Origin: Curvibacter soli
GTDB lineage: Bacteria; Pseudomonadota; Gammaproteobacteria; Burkholderiales; Burkholderiaceae_C
Length of the DNA: 64,000 nt
Assembly: GCF_029211125.1 (NCBI RefSeq)
Contig: NZ_JARGEN010000012.1
Coordinates: 43,791 to 107,790 of the forward strand
Direction: 5' to 3'
This document shows, piece by piece, positions 28,096-37,877 of this stretch; the stretch's first letter is position 1; every line of letters begins with the position of its first letter. Position numbers and translations under genes: made by a program. The notes beneath the pieces are model-generated. The model saw only the letters and a program-made list of their open reading frames with translations, did no database searches and was not told where the DNA came from.

Positions 28096-30393
28096 ATGAA
28101 AAAACAAATCAACCGCTTCGGTGTGCGCGCCGTTTCTGCAGTGGCGTCCATGTGGTTCGTGGCGCAGGCGGCGTGGGCCGTGAACCCTTTCACGGTCCGT
28201 GACATCCGGGTGGAGGGCCTGCAGCGGGTGGAGCCCGGCACGATCTTCGCGTCGCTGCCGGTGAGCGTGGGCGACACCTACAACGACGAAAAGGGCTCCG
28301 CCGCCATCCGCGCGCTGTTCGCGCTGGGCCTGTTCAAGGACGTGCGCCTGGAGACGCGCGGCGACGTGCTGGTCGTCGTGGTCGAGGAGCGCCCGACCGT
28401 GGCCGACGTGGACTTCGTCGGCACCAAGGAATTCGACAAGGACACGCTGAAGAAGGCGATGCGCGAAGTGGGCCTGACCGAGGGGCGCCCCTTCGACAAG
28501 GCGCTGGCGGACCGCGCCGAGCAGGAACTCAAGCGCCAGTACATCAACCGCAGCCTCTATGGCGCCGAAGTGGTGACCACCGTCACACCCATCGAGCGCA
28601 ACCGCGTCAACCTCACTTTCACGGTGATAGAAGGCGATCCCGCGAGGATCAAGGACATCCACATCGTCGGCAATGCCGCGTTCAGCGAATCGACGCTCAA
28701 GGACCTGTTCGACCTCGACACCGGCGGCTGGCTGAGCTGGTACACCAAGTCCGACCGCTATTCGCGTGCCAAGCTCAATGCCGACCTCGAAACCCTGCGT
28801 TCGTACTACCTGACGCGCGGCTACCTCGAGTTCCGCATCGACTCCACGCAGGTGGCGATATCGCCCGACAAGCAGAGCATCGACATCACGGTCAACGTGA
28901 CGGAGGGCGAGCGCTTCGTCGTCTCCAGCGTCAAGCTCGAGGGCAACTACCTGAACAAGGACGACGACTTCAAGTCGCTCATCACCATCAAGCCCGGCGA
29001 GCCCTACAACGCCGACGACGTGGCGCAAACCACCAAGGCATTCACCGACTTCTTCGGCAACTTCGGCTATGCCTTCGCGCGCGTCGAGGCCGTGCCCGAC
29101 ATCGACCGCGCCACCAACCGCGTGGCCATCGTGCTGCAGGCCAGCCCGTCGCGCCGCGCCTCCGTGCGCCGCATCAACATCAGCGGCAACAACCGCACGC
29201 GCGACGAAGTCATACGGCGCGAGTTCCGCCAGTTCGAAGCGTCCTGGTACGACGGCGACAAGATCAAGCTCTCGCGCGACCGCGTGGACCGCCTGGGCTA
29301 CTTCACGGAAGTCGGGGTGGAGACGCAGGAAGTCTCCGGCTCCCCCGACCAGGTGGATCTGCTCGTCACCGTTGCCGAAAAGCCCACCGGCAGCCTGCAG
29401 CTCGGCGCGGGCTTCTCCAGCGCCGAGAAGGTCGCGCTGTCGTTCTCCATCAAGCAGGAGAACGTGTTCGGCTCGGGCAACTACCTGGGCGTGGACGTCA
29501 ATACCAGCAAGTACAACCGCACCCTGGTGCTGAGCACGACCAATCCTTATTTCACGCAGGACGGCGTGTCGCGTACCGTGGACCTGTACTACCGCTCCTC
29601 CAAGCCGTACGAGGAGCAGGGCGGCAACTACCAGCTCATCACCGAGGGTGCCAGCGTGCGCTTCGGCGTGCCGTTCAGCGAGGTGGACACGGTGTTCTTC
29701 GGCGGTGGCCTCGAGCGCACCGAGATCAAGACCGGCACCAACATTCCCGCGGCCTACCTGGCCTATGCCGATCAGTTCGGCTACACCAGCGACACCCTGC
29801 CGCTGACCCTGGGCTGGTCGCGCGACGACCGCGACAGCGCCCTGGTGCCCAACCGCGGGCGCTTCCAGCGCCTGAATTCCGAATGGGGCATCGCGGGCGA
29901 CGCGCGCTACCTGCGCGCCAACTACCAGTTCCAGCAGTACGTGCCGCTGAGCAAGCAGTACACGCTGGCATTCAACAGCGAGGTCGGCTGGGGCAAGGGC
30001 TTCAGCGGCAGGCCGTTCCCGGTGTTCAAGAACTTCTACTCTGGTGGCCTGGGTTCCGTGCGCGGTTTCGAGCAGGGCACACTGGGTCCGCGCGACGTTA
30101 CGGGCTCATCCATCGGCGGGCCCAAGAAGATCACGCTGAACGCCGAGTTCATGACGCCGTTCCCCGGTGCCGGCAACGACCGCACGCTGCGGCTGTTCGG
30201 CTTCTGGGACGTGGGCAACGTGTACGGCGAGGACGAGAAGGTCTCGTTCAGCGAGATGCGATCCTCCGTCGGCGTGGGCCTGAGCTGGATTTCTCCCGTG
30301 GGCCCGCTGCGCCTGGCCATCGCCAATCCGATACGCAAGTTCGCAGGCGATAAAATCCAAAGATTGCAATTCCAGATCGGAACGTCCTTCTAA
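28096..30393 (+). CDS. bamA: outer-membrane protein assembly factor BamA
   Basis: Core of the BAM complex, 765 aa. Signal peptide of about 34 residues ending AQAAWA. Five POTRA domains (~35-420), the first beginning FTVRDIRVEGLQRVEPGTIF. A 16-strand barrel follows; the conserved loop-6 motif appears as VRGFEQGTLGPRD, and the protein ends in Phe (LQFQIGTSF), the signal for outer-membrane insertion. Stop and skp start overlap by one base (TAATG). Confidence 0.98.
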   Translation: MKKQINRFGVRAVSAVASMWFVAQAAWAVNPFTVRDIRVEGLQRVEPGTIFASLPVSVGDTYNDEKGSAAIRALFALGLFKDVRLETRGDVLVVVVEERPTVADVDFVGTKEFDKDTLKKAMREVGLTEGRPFDKALADRAEQELKRQYINRSLYGAEVVTTVTPIERNRVNLTFTVIEGDPARIKDIHIVGNAAFSESTLKDLFDLDTGGWLSWYTKSDRYSRAKLNADLETLRSYYLTRGYLEFRIDSTQVAISPDKQSIDITVNVTEGERFVVSSVKLEGNYLNKDDDFKSLITIKPGEPYNADDVAQTTKAFTDFFGNFGYAFARVEAVPDIDRATNRVAIVLQASPSRRASVRRINISGNNRTRDEVIRREFRQFEASWYDGDKIKLSRDRVDRLGYFTEVGVETQEVSGSPDQVDLLVTVAEKPTGSLQLGAGFSSAEKVALSFSIKQENVFGSGNYLGVDVNTSKYNRTLVLSTTNPYFTQDGVSRTVDLYYRSSKPYEEQGGNYQLITEGASVRFGVPFSEVDTVFFGGGLERTEIKTGTNIPAAYLAYADQFGYTSDTLPLTLGWSRDDRDSALVPNRGRFQRLNSEWGIAGDARYLRANYQFQQYVPLSKQYTLAFNSEVGWGKGFSGRPFPVFKNFYSGGLGSVRGFEQGTLGPRDVTGSSIGGPKKITLNAEFMTPFPGAGNDRTLRLFGFWDVGNVYGEDEKVSFSEMRSSVGVGLSWISPVGPLRLAIANPIRKFAGDKIQRLQFQIGTSF

Positions 30394-30938
30394 TGAAATC
30401 CATCACCCGTCATATCGCACTGGCCATGTCGCTCGGCCTGCTGGCTGCGGCAGCCTCCGCGCAGGCAGACGAATTCCGCGCGGGCTTTGTCAACACCGAT
30501 CGGATCTTCCGCGAGGCAAACACCGCCAAGGCCGCGCAGGCCAAGCTGGAGCAGGAGTTCTCCCGCCGCGAGAAAGACCTGATCGATCTGGGCAACACCC
30601 TGAAGGCTGCATCCGACAAGTTCGAGCGCGAGGCGCCGACCATGGCCGAGAGCCAGCGCACCGCGCGCCAGAAGCAACTGGTGGAGCAGGATCGCGACTT
30701 CCAGCGCAAGCGCCGTGAATTCCAGGAAGACCTCAATTCCCGCAAGAACGAGGAACTGCAGCAGGTGCTGGAGCGCGCCAACAAGGTCGTGAAGCAGGTT
30801 GCCGAGAGCGAGAAGTACGACGTCATCTTCCAGGATGCCGTCTACATCAACCCCAGGCTCGACATCACCGACAAGGTGATCAAGGCGCTGAACGCCGCCG
30901 CTCCGGCGGCCACGACGGGTACGCCCGCGACCAAGTAA
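30393..30938 (+). CDS. skp: periplasmic chaperone OmpH/Skp
   Basis: Holdase chaperone for unfolded outer-membrane proteins, 181 aa. Signal peptide ([17 protein letters not shown]), then [20 protein letters not shown] and a long charged coiled-coil (residues ~45-130) that forms the Skp tentacles. The C-terminus is Ala/Thr-rich. Coupled to bamA, its functional partner in delivering substrates to the BAM complex. Confidence 0.95.
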   Translation: MKSITRHIALAMSLGLLAAAASAQADEFRAGFVNTDRIFREANTAKAAQAKLEQEFSRREKDLIDLGNTLKAASDKFEREAPTMAESQRTARQKQLVEQDRDFQRKRREFQEDLNSRKNEELQQVLERANKVVKQVAESEKYDVIFQDAVYINPRLDITDKVIKALNAAAPAATTGTPATK

Positions 30939-30963
30939 TCCTTCGCGGGACGAAGGACCACCC

Positions 30964-31956
30964 ATGGCGCTGCGCCTCGGAGCCATAGTCGAAGCGCTGG
31001 GTGGCGAATTCCACGGAGACCCGCAGGCCCTGGTCGAGCGCATCGCGCCGCTCGACGCCGCCGGGCCCGAAAGCCTGAGCTTTCTGAGTAATCCGCGCTA
31101 CCAGCAGCAGCTTTCGGGTTCGTCCGCGGGCTGCGTGATCGTGGGCCCCGCGCTCCGAGAGGTGGCCATGGCGCGCGGCGCCTGCATCGTCGCCGACGAC
31201 CCCTACGCCTACTTCGCGCGCACCACCCAGTTGTGGAAGCGCCAGCATGCGCGCGGCGAGGAGCCTGGCATCCATCCGAGCGCCGTGGTCGATCCCGAAG
31301 CCGTGGTCGATCCGCAGGCGCGCATCGGCCCGCTTTGCGTGGTCGAGCGCGGCGCGCGCATCGGCGCGGGTACGGTGCTGAAGTCGCGGGTGACCGTGGG
31401 CGAGGACTGCAGCATCGGCGAGCGCTGCCTGCTGCACCCCGGCGTGGTCATCGGCGCCGACGGCTTCGGCTTCGCGCCGGGTGGTAGCGGCAATGGCGGC
31501 GCCTGGGTCAAGATCGAACAGCTCGGCGCGGTGCGCATCGGCAACGACGTGGAGATCGGCGCCAACACCTGCATCGACCGCGGCGCGCTGGCCGATACGG
31601 TGATCGAGGACGGCGTGAAGCTCGACAACCTCGTGCAGATCGGCCACAACGTCCATGTCGGCCGGCACACGGCCATGGCCGGCTGCGCGGGCGTGGCCGG
31701 CAGCGCCGTGATCGGCGCGCATTGCAGCATCGGCGGCGGGGCCATCGTGCTGGGGCACCTGGCGCTGGCCGATGGCGTGAGCATCTCGGCGGCCACGGTG
31801 GTCATGCGCTCCATCTCCAAGCCCGGCCTCTACAGCGGCGTGTTTCCCATCGACGACAATGCGAAGTGGGAAAAGAACGCTGCCACGCTCAAGCAACTGC
31901 ACAGCCTGCGCGAGCGCATCAAGGCCCTCGAACAATCCGAAAAACACACACCATGA
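30964..31956 (+). CDS. lpxD: UDP-3-O-(3-hydroxyacyl)glucosamine N-acyltransferase
   Basis: Third step of lipid A synthesis: N-acylation of UDP-3-O-acyl-glucosamine. 330 aa. N-terminal uridine-binding domain ([14 protein letters not shown]), then a left-handed beta-helix of hexapeptide repeats ([19 protein letters not shown]...). Catalytic His lies in [19 protein letters not shown] (~residues 222-240). The end overlaps the fabZ start. Confidence 0.97.
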   Translation: MALRLGAIVEALGGEFHGDPQALVERIAPLDAAGPESLSFLSNPRYQQQLSGSSAGCVIVGPALREVAMARGACIVADDPYAYFARTTQLWKRQHARGEEPGIHPSAVVDPEAVVDPQARIGPLCVVERGARIGAGTVLKSRVTVGEDCSIGERCLLHPGVVIGADGFGFAPGGSGNGGAWVKIEQLGAVRIGNDVEIGANTCIDRGALADTVIEDGVKLDNLVQIGHNVHVGRHTAMAGCAGVAGSAVIGAHCSIGGGAIVLGHLALADGVSISAATVVMRSISKPGLYSGVFPIDDNAKWEKNAATLKQLHSLRERIKALEQSEKHTP

Positions 31957-32393
31957 TGGACATCCACGCGATCCTCAAGCAACTGCCTCACCGCTACCCG
32001 TTCCTGCTGGTGGACCGCGTGCTCGAAATCGAAACCGGCAAGCGCATCAAGGCGCTGAAGAACGTCACGATCAACGAGCCGTTCTTCGGCGGCCACTTTC
32101 CGAAGCGTCCGGTCATGCCCGGGGTGCTGATGCTCGAAGCCCTGGCGCAGGTCGCGGGCCTGCTGGCGTTCGACGCCATGGGCTCGGCGCCCGACGAGAA
32201 CAGCATCTACTACTTCGCCGGTATCGACGGTGCGCGCTTCAAGCGGCCCGTGGAGCCAGGCGACCAGCTCGTCATGGAGGTCACGCTCGACCGCATGAAG
32301 GCCGGCATCTTCAAGTTCAAGGCCGTGGCGCGCGTGGGCGAGGAGGTGGCCTGCGAAGCAGAACTGATGTGCACCATGCGCAATATCGCCTGA
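31953..32393 (+). CDS. fabZ: 3-hydroxyacyl-ACP dehydratase FabZ
   Basis: Dehydrates beta-hydroxyacyl-ACP in fatty-acid elongation, competing with lipid A synthesis for 3-hydroxyacyl-ACP. 146 aa. [18 protein letters not shown] and the catalytic block [20 protein letters not shown] (His and Glu, ~residues 48-67) are intact. The first of two adjacent ATG codons overlaps the lpxD stop; ATG 31956 is possible. Lies between lpxD and lpxA as in most Gram-negatives. Confidence 0.97.
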   Translation: MMDIHAILKQLPHRYPFLLVDRVLEIETGKRIKALKNVTINEPFFGGHFPKRPVMPGVLMLEALAQVAGLLAFDAMGSAPDENSIYYFAGIDGARFKRPVEPGDQLVMEVTLDRMKAGIFKFKAVARVGEEVACEAELMCTMRNIA

Positions 32394-32411
32394 GGCCGGG
32401 CGGGCTTTCGC

Positions 32412-33200
32412 GTGAGCAGCATCCACCCCACCGCCATCGTCGATCCCCAGGCCGAACTCGACGACTCGGTCAGCGTCGGGCCGTACACCGTCATCGGGCC
32501 GCACGTGAAGGTCGGCACGGGCACCAGCATCGGCGCACATTGCGTGCTGGAAGGCCGCACCACCATTGGCCGCGACAACCGCATCTTCCAGTTCAACTCC
32601 ATCGGCGCGATTCCGCAGGACAAGAAGTACGCGGGCGAGCCGACCGGGCTGGTGATCGGCGACCGCAACACCATCCGCGAGTTCTGTACCTTCAACATCG
32701 GCGTGCCCGGGGCCGGCGGCATCACCACGGTGGGCGACGACAACTGGATCATGGCCTACACCCACATCGCGCACGACTGCCATGTGGGCCACCGCACCAC
32801 GCTGGCCAACAGCACCACGCTGGCGGGCCACGTGGAACTGGGCGACTGGGTCACGGTAGGCGGCCTCACGGGCATCCACCAGTTCGTGAAGGTCGGCGCG
32901 CACGCCATGGTCGGCTTCGCCAGCGCGGTGTCGCAGGACGTGCCGCCGTTCATGCTGGTGGACGGCAATCCGCTGGCCGTGCGCGGCTACAACACCGTGG
33001 GGCTGCGGCGGCGCGGTTTTTCCAGCGAGCGGCTGGCCGCCGTCAGGCAGATGCACAAGCTGCTGTACCGCGAGGGCCGCACGCTGGAGCAGGCGCGCGA
33101 GGCCATCCGCGCGCTGGCCGCGCAGACGCCCGCGGCCGCGGACGACGTGGCGCTGATGGACGGCTTCCTTGCCAACGCCACGCGCGGCATCGCGCGCTAG
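32412..33200 (+). CDS. lpxA: UDP-N-acetylglucosamine O-acyltransferase
   Basis: First step of lipid A synthesis, 262 aa. Left-handed beta-helix; starts [20 protein letters not shown] with GTG. Catalytic His in [20 protein letters not shown] (~residues 116-135), and the C-terminal helical domain begins at [15 protein letters not shown]. The stop (33198-33200) is immediately followed by a half-copy of a hairpin repeat that separates it from lpxB, a pair that is usually tightly linked. Confidence 0.97.
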   Translation: MSSIHPTAIVDPQAELDDSVSVGPYTVIGPHVKVGTGTSIGAHCVLEGRTTIGRDNRIFQFNSIGAIPQDKKYAGEPTGLVIGDRNTIREFCTFNIGVPGAGGITTVGDDNWIMAYTHIAHDCHVGHRTTLANSTTLAGHVELGDWVTVGGLTGIHQFVKVGAHAMVGFASAVSQDVPPFMLVDGNPLAVRGYNTVGLRRRGFSSERLAAVRQMHKLLYREGRTLEQAREAIRALAAQTPAAADDVALMDGFLANATRGIAR

Positions 33201-33277
33201 TGCTGTGGTTTGCGCCTTGCCCTGCGCCAAAACGCATCGCTTTTATTTGTGCCGCCAAGCATCGAACACTGCACTAG
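33201..33277 (-). repeat. half-copy of the long-hairpin element (between lpxA and lpxB)
   Basis: Nearly identical, in reverse complement, to the left arm of the complete element at 54288-54453: CACTAG end, CGATGCTTGGCGGCACAAAT, GCGCAGGGCAAGGCGCAAAC. It begins at the base following the lpxA stop codon and ends with CTAG at 33277. Confidence 0.85.
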
Positions 33278-33302
33278 CTGGGAAGGAGTGGTGCAGCCCG
33301 CA

Positions 33303-33412
33303 GTTCCGCCGCCGGGCCGCCCCAGGGTGGAACGCGCCCCAAGCCCCAGCAAAGCGCAGGACGCGCCTGCGCTGGGGGGCAGCAGGGACACGCCAGTGCC
33401 GGACGTAGGGGC
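33303..33412 (+). repeat. ~110-bp repeat G, copy 1, overlapping the lpxB start
   Basis: About 75-80% identical by eye to 55817-55928. Shared blocks include CGCCGCCGGGC, GCCCCAAG, AAGCGCAGG, CGCCTGCGCT, GGGGCAG and GACACG. The GTG proposed to start lpxB (33396) is inside this repeat. Confidence 0.7.
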
Positions 33413-34547
33413 TCGCAGCTTCGCCATGGTCGCGGGCGAAGCCTCGGGCGACCTGCTGGCCGGCCTGCTGCTCGACGGTCTGCGCACGCGCTGGCCTGGC
33501 CTGCGCGCCGCAGGCATCGGCGGGCCGCAGATGGCGCGGCGCGGCTTCGACGCCTGGTGGCCGAGCGATCTGCTGGCGGTGCATGGCTACAGCATGGATG
33601 TGCTGCTGCGCCTGCGCGCGCTGCTGCGCATCCGCGCGCAACTGCGCGAACGGCTGCTGCGCGAGCGGCCCGCCGCGTTCATCGGCGTGGACGCGCCCGA
33701 CTTCAACTTCGGCCTGGAGGCCGCCCTGCGCGCCGGCGGCGTGAAGACCGTGCATTTCGTCTGCCCTTCCATCTGGGCCTGGCGGCCCGGGCGCGTGGAC
33801 ACGATCCGTGCCAGCGCCGACCACGTGCTGTGCCTGTTTCCGTTCGAGCCCGCGCTGCTGGCGCGCCACGGCATCGCCGCCACCTATGTCGGCCATCCGC
33901 TCGCCAGCGTCATCCCCCTGCAGCCCGACCGTGCCGGCGCGCGCGCGCGCCTGGGGCTGGGCGCGGACGACACCGTGGTGGCCTTGCTGCCGGGTAGCCG
34001 CAGGGCCGAGATCGCACACCTGGCTTCATGCTTCTTTTCGGCTGCAGCGCTCATGCAGAAAGCGCATCCAGCTATCAAATTCATAGTCCCCGCGGTTCCG
34101 GCGCTGCGCGGCATGGTCGAGCAGGCGGCGGCCCGGGCGGGCCTGGGCGATGCGCTGCGCATCCTCGACGGCCAGTCGCACGCGGCGCTCGAAGCCTGCG
34201 ACGCCACGCTGATCGCCAGCGGCACCGCCACGCTGGAGGCCGCGCTCTACAAGCGCCCCATGGTCATCGCCTACCGCATGGGCGGCCTGTCGTGGCGGCT
34301 CATGCGGCGCAAGCAGTTGCAGCCCTGGGTGGGCCTGCCCAACATCCTGAGCGGCGAATTCGTGGTGCCCGAGTTGCTGCAGGACGCGGCCACGCCCGCC
34401 GCCCTGGCGCGCGCCACGCTCGATTGGCTCGACGCGCCCGCGAAAACCCGGGCGCTCGAACACCGCTTCGCCGCGCTGCATGCAGAATTGCGGCGCGACA
34501 CCGCCACCCTTGCCACCGATGCGATCCAGAAAGTTCTTGAAGGCTGA
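33396..34547 (+). CDS. lpxB: lipid-A-disaccharide synthase
   Basis: GT19 glycosyltransferase joining UDP-diacylglucosamine and lipid X. About 383 aa from GTG 33396, just before the first strand [20 protein letters not shown]. Other blocks: [27 protein letters not shown], and [20 protein letters not shown]. The natural start region appears replaced by repeats; a longer frame from 33210 would add 62 residues encoded by repeat DNA and is unlikely. A dispersed repeat (34030-34086) is read in frame as [18 protein letters not shown] without lengthening the protein relative to my memory of E. coli LpxB. Confidence 0.94.
   Translation: MPDVGARSFAMVAGEASGDLLAGLLLDGLRTRWPGLRAAGIGGPQMARRGFDAWWPSDLLAVHGYSMDVLLRLRALLRIRAQLRERLLRERPAAFIGVDAPDFNFGLEAALRAGGVKTVHFVCPSIWAWRPGRVDTIRASADHVLCLFPFEPALLARHGIAATYVGHPLASVIPLQPDRAGARARLGLGADDTVVALLPGSRRAEIAHLASCFFSAAALMQKAHPAIKFIVPAVPALRGMVEQAAARAGLGDALRILDGQSHAALEACDATLIASGTATLEAALYKRPMVIAYRMGGLSWRLMRRKQLQPWVGLPNILSGEFVVPELLQDAATPAALARATLDWLDAPAKTRALEHRFAALHAELRRDTATLATDAIQKVLEG
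34030..34086 (+). repeat. dispersed palindromic repeat, copy 5, inside lpxB
   Basis: CTTCTTTTCGGCTGCAGCGC, spacer, AGCGC and CCAGCTATCAAATTCATAG match the family. Read in the same frame as the copies in dxr, the SpoU gene and DUF4149. Confidence 0.7.
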
Positions 34548-35250
34548 ACAAGCCACCCTGGCCTGGGACGTGCCCGGCCTCGTGGCCGGCGTGGACGAGG
34601 CCGGGCGCGGCCCGCTGGCCGGCCCCGTGGTGGCCGCCGCCGTCATCCTCGACGACGCGCGGCGCATCCCTGGCCTGGCCGATTCCAAGACGCTCACGCC
34701 CGCGCGGCGCGAGCGGCTGTACGACGAAATCCGCGCCCACGCGCTGTGCTGCTCCGTGGCCGAGGCCAGCGTGGAGGAGATCGACCACCTCAACATCCTG
34801 CAGGCCACCATGCTCGCCATGCGCCGCGCCGTGGAAGGCCTGCGCCTGAAGCCGGCCAAGGTGCTGGTGGACGGCAACCGCCTGCCGCCGCTCGACGTGC
34901 TGGCCGAGGCCATCGTCCGGGGCGACGCGCTGGTGCAGGCCATTTCCGCCGCCTCCATCCTCGCCAAGGTGCACCGCGACCGGCTCTGCGACGCGCTGCA
35001 CGCGCAGTTCCCGCACTACGGCTTCGCGCAGCACAAGGGTTACGGCACGCCGGAACACCTGGCCGCGCTGCAGGCGCACGGCGCCTGCGCGCAGCACCGC
35101 CGCTCGTTCGCGCCGGTGGCGCAGGCGTTTGCGCGGCGGCCCGTACTGGTGCAGCCCGTCGCGCCCGTGCCCGTTGCGGCGCCGGTGCTCGATACCCTGG
35201 TGCCGCCCGCCGCGCCGCGCCGCGCCCGCGGCAGGGTGTCGCGGGTATGA
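34519..35250 (+). CDS. rnhB: ribonuclease HII
   Basis: Removes ribonucleotides from DNA. About 243 aa. The [20 protein letters not shown] block carries the catalytic Asp-Glu; [15 protein letters not shown] and the later [17 protein letters not shown] supply the remaining acidic and Lys residues. The C-terminus has an extra Pro/Ala/Val/Arg-rich tail (residues ~200-243) beyond the usual ~200 aa. ATG 34519 overlaps the lpxB end by 29 nt; TTG 34537 is an alternative. Confidence 0.94.
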   Translation: MRSRKFLKAEQATLAWDVPGLVAGVDEAGRGPLAGPVVAAAVILDDARRIPGLADSKTLTPARRERLYDEIRAHALCCSVAEASVEEIDHLNILQATMLAMRRAVEGLRLKPAKVLVDGNRLPPLDVLAEAIVRGDALVQAISAASILAKVHRDRLCDALHAQFPHYGFAQHKGYGTPEHLAALQAHGACAQHRRSFAPVAQAFARRPVLVQPVAPVPVAAPVLDTLVPPAAPRRARGRVSRV

Positions 35251-36023
35251 CCAGCGCCGGCCCCATCCACATCAGCTCGCGCGACAACGCGCTGGTCAAG
35301 GATTTGCGCCGGCTGGCGCAGGACAACGGCGCCTACCGCAAGCAGGGCCGCGTCTGGCTCGAAGGCGACCATCTGTGCCGCGCCGCGCTGGCGCGCGGGG
35401 TGCGTCCAGCCCTGGCGGTTTTTTCAGAGTCTTTTTGGCCTCTAGCGCCCGTGGATATTGCGGCGGCAGCTCCTAAAATCATAGTTCTTTCCGATGCCCT
35501 GCTGGCCGACGTCAGCGGGCTTGAATCGTCGGCCCCGCTGGCCTTCGTGCTGGATCTGCCCGCGCCGCCGGCGCTGCAGGCGGGCGCGGCCAGCGTGGTG
35601 CTCGACCGGGTGCAGGACGCAGGCAACGTCGGCTCCATCCTGCGCAGCGCATCGGCCTTCGGCTTTGCGCAGGTGCTGGCGATCAAGGGCACGGCGGCGC
35701 TCTGGTCGCCCAAGGTGCTGCGTGCCGGCATGGGCGCGCATTTCAACCTGCGGCTGCTCGAAGGGCTGGCCGAGGACGACCTGGACGCGCTGGGCGTGCC
35801 GCTGCTGGTCACCAGCTCGCATGGTGGCGCCTTCCTGCACCAGGGCTCGCTGCCCTGGCCCTGCGCCTGGGTACTGGGCCACGAAGGGCAGGGCGTTGCG
35901 GCGCCGCTGGAGGCGCGCGCGGCCCAGCGCATCCGCATCGCACAGCCGGGCGGGGAGGAGTCGCTCAACGTCGCCGCCGCCGCCGCCATCTGCCTGCATG
36001 CCAGTGCGGCCATGCATGCCTGA
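35247..36023 (+). CDS. TrmH/SpoU family RNA methyltransferase
   Basis: SAM-dependent 2'-O-ribose methyltransferase with a trefoil knot. 258 aa. An N-terminal RNA-binding domain ([20 protein letters not shown]) is followed by SPOUT motifs [20 protein letters not shown] (motif 1), [12 protein letters not shown] (motif 2) and [20 protein letters not shown] (motif 3). Probably modifies 23S rRNA or a tRNA; the exact site is not evident. It overlaps the rnhB stop. A dispersed repeat at 35431-35485 encodes [18 protein letters not shown] in the linker between the two domains. Confidence 0.92.
   Translation: MTSAGPIHISSRDNALVKDLRRLAQDNGAYRKQGRVWLEGDHLCRAALARGVRPALAVFSESFWPLAPVDIAAAAPKIIVLSDALLADVSGLESSAPLAFVLDLPAPPALQAGAASVVLDRVQDAGNVGSILRSASAFGFAQVLAIKGTAALWSPKVLRAGMGAHFNLRLLEGLAEDDLDALGVPLLVTSSHGGAFLHQGSLPWPCAWVLGHEGQGVAAPLEARAAQRIRIAQPGGEESLNVAAAAAICLHASAAMHA
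35431..35485 (+). repeat. dispersed palindromic repeat, copy 6, inside the SpoU methyltransferase
   Basis: CTTTTTGGCCTCTAGCGCCC, GTGGATATTGCGGCGGCAGC and TCCTAAAATCATAG: a well-preserved copy, in frame between the substrate-binding and SPOUT domains. Confidence 0.8.
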
Positions 36024-36111
36024 ATCGTCTCGTTTCCTTGCGCTTTTATTCTTGAATATCATTGTTTTAGAAGGATATTTCTTATTAGAATCTTCTCATA
36101 AATCAAATCAT
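36024..36111. other. AT-rich gap upstream of MITE copy B
   Basis: This 88-nt stretch is strikingly AT-rich compared with its surroundings (TTATTCTTGAATATCATTGT and TTCTTATTAGAATCTTCTCA). If MITE B is removed, it lies directly upstream of the HipA-like start codon and would have been its promoter and leader. No gene is visible. Confidence 0.5.
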
Positions 36112-36434
36112 CCTAAAAACGGCAGTTGGATGCGCCCGCCGGTGCCGCGATCGGGGTACCAGGCAAGGCTGAGCGCTGCGGCTCCAACAGCACCTGCGTG
36201 CTGTTGGACAGTGCGAAGAAGGCCTGTCTCCGACAGGCCTGCGCCCTGCAAGGGGGACGACGCGGCGGGCTACTGCCCGCAAGGAGGAGCAACGCCGCAT
36301 GGCGCCCTGGGCGCGGTGCTGGCGGGTGCATAGCGCTCTCACCCACAAGGTGAACGCCATCGGAGCCATCAACGATAGATTTCATGCGGCCTGGCAAGGA
36401 ATACAAAGCGGTCAACTGCCGTTTTTAGGATCAT
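36107..36434. mobile_element. MITE-like element, copy B, at the HipA-like start codon
   Basis: A 318-bp element (36112-36429) with perfect 17-bp terminal inverted repeats CCTAAAAACGGCAGTTG (36112-36128) and its complement (36413-36429). Target duplication ATCAT at 36107-36111 and 36430-36434; the second copy contains the ATG of the next gene. It carries ~85 bp absent from copies A and C, with two perfect internal hairpins: TCCAACAGCAC/GTGCTGTTGGA (36183-36208) and AGGCCTGTC/GACAGGCCT (36220-36240). No transposase. Confidence 0.87.
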
Positions 36435-37836
36435 GGCGCGTAACCCGTCGCAATCCCAGTCCCTCCTACTTTCGGCCCTGGCCCGGCTCGCGCCCGCCAG
36501 CGCGGCGGGGTTGGCGCAGGCCCTGGGCGTGAGCGTGCCCACGCTGCACCGCATGCTGCAGGCGCTGCCGCCGGGCCAACTGGTGGCGGCGGGCCGGGCG
36601 CGCCGGGCGCGCTATGCGCTGCGCCGGCCCGTGCATGGCGTGGCCGCGCCCCTGCCGGTCTATGCGGTCGATGAAACCGGCCGTGCCGAACTGCTGGCGC
36701 CGCTGGCCGCGCTGCATCCGCAGGGCTGTCTGCTCGACCTCGCGGGCTCCGGCTGGCCCGTGCCCGACGAGTCGCGCGACGGCTGGTGGCCCGGCCTGCC
36801 ATACCCCCTCTACGACATGCGGCCCCAGGGCTACATGGGCCGCCTGTTCGCGCGCGCGGAGCACCAGGCGCTGGGCGTGTCGCCCGACCCGCAGGCGTGG
36901 ACCGACGACGATGTGCTGCACGTGCTGTCGCGGCGCGGGTGGGACGGCTCGGGCAATCTCATCGTGGGCGACGGCGCCTATGCGCTGTGGCAGTCCGCGC
37001 GGCTGGCGCTGGCGCCGCCGCTGCAGCCCGGAGAGACACCGTCGGCCTATGCCGGGCTGGCCGGGCAAGCCGTGGCCACGGGCGTGCCGGGTTCGAGCGC
37101 GGCGGGCGAGTTTCCCAAGTTCGCGGCCCGGCGCGCGCTGCCCGGGGGAGAGGATGGCGAGGCCAGCGCCACGCCGCATGTGCTGGTCAAGTTCTCGGGG
37201 GCCGACCCGTCGCCCACGGTGCGGCGCTGGGCCGACCTGCTGGTCTGCGAGCACCTGGCGCTGCAGCAGGCCCGGCTGTTGCCGGGCGTCGATGCGGCGC
37301 GCAGCCGCGTGCTGTCGCACGGCGGGCGTACCTTCCTGGAGGTGGAGCGCTTCGACCGCCATGGCGAGCATGGCCGCAGCCCGTTGTGCACGCTGGAAAC
37401 CGTCAACGCCGCGTTGGTGGGCGATGCCGCGCGCGATTGGACGCAGCTCGCGCGCCGGCTGCGCGACGCCGGCTGGCTGGACGACGACGCGGTGGCCGCC
37501 ATCGATCGGCTGTGGTGGTTCGGCAGGCTCATCGCCAACACCGACATGCATTGTGGCAATCTGAGCTTTCGCCCCCAGGGGGGGCGGCTGCGGCTGGCGC
37601 CGGCCTACGACATGCTGCCCATGCTGCACGCGCCGCTGGCTGGCGGCGAGGTGCCGGCGCGCAGCTTCGAGCCGCCCTTGCCGCTGCCCCCACAGCGCCC
37701 GGCATGGCTGGAGGCCTGCGTCGCCGCCCTGGCGTTCTGGGACACGGCGGCAGCGGATGCGCGCATCGGCGCTACGTTTCGCGCCCTGTGCGCAGACCAT
37801 GGCGCGCAGTTGCGGCGCGTGGCCACGCATGCCTGA
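36433..37836 (+). CDS. HipA-family serine/threonine kinase (toxin YjjJ type)
   Basis: 467 aa. Residues ~1-75 form a winged-helix/HTH region (LAQALGVSVPTLHRMLQALP). The HipA kinase core follows: glycine-rich loop PGSSAAGEFPKF (~225-236), VKFSGADPSPTVRRWADLLV (~259-278), EVERFDRHGEH, catalytic ANTDMHCGNLSF (~365-376) and metal-binding YDMLPM. The fused HTH and lack of a separate HipB gene match E. coli YjjJ. It presumably phosphorylates a protein (HipA: GltX). The start codon lies in a target-site duplication of MITE B, so its original promoter and ribosome site were pushed 323 bp away. Confidence 0.88.
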   Translation: MARNPSQSQSLLLSALARLAPASAAGLAQALGVSVPTLHRMLQALPPGQLVAAGRARRARYALRRPVHGVAAPLPVYAVDETGRAELLAPLAALHPQGCLLDLAGSGWPVPDESRDGWWPGLPYPLYDMRPQGYMGRLFARAEHQALGVSPDPQAWTDDDVLHVLSRRGWDGSGNLIVGDGAYALWQSARLALAPPLQPGETPSAYAGLAGQAVATGVPGSSAAGEFPKFAARRALPGGEDGEASATPHVLVKFSGADPSPTVRRWADLLVCEHLALQQARLLPGVDAARSRVLSHGGRTFLEVERFDRHGEHGRSPLCTLETVNAALVGDAARDWTQLARRLRDAGWLDDDAVAAIDRLWWFGRLIANTDMHCGNLSFRPQGGRLRLAPAYDMLPMLHAPLAGGEVPARSFEPPLPLPPQRPAWLEACVAALAFWDTAAADARIGATFRALCADHGAQLRRVATHA

Positions 37837-37877
37837 CGCGCCGCCCGGCCAGTCCCGCTGGCGGGCAGGCGGCAGGC

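Noticed and set aside
33210-33395. 62-residue N-terminal extension of LpxB
   Set aside because: Encoded entirely by repeat sequence with no similarity to LpxB; the enzyme fold begins at [12 protein letters not shown].
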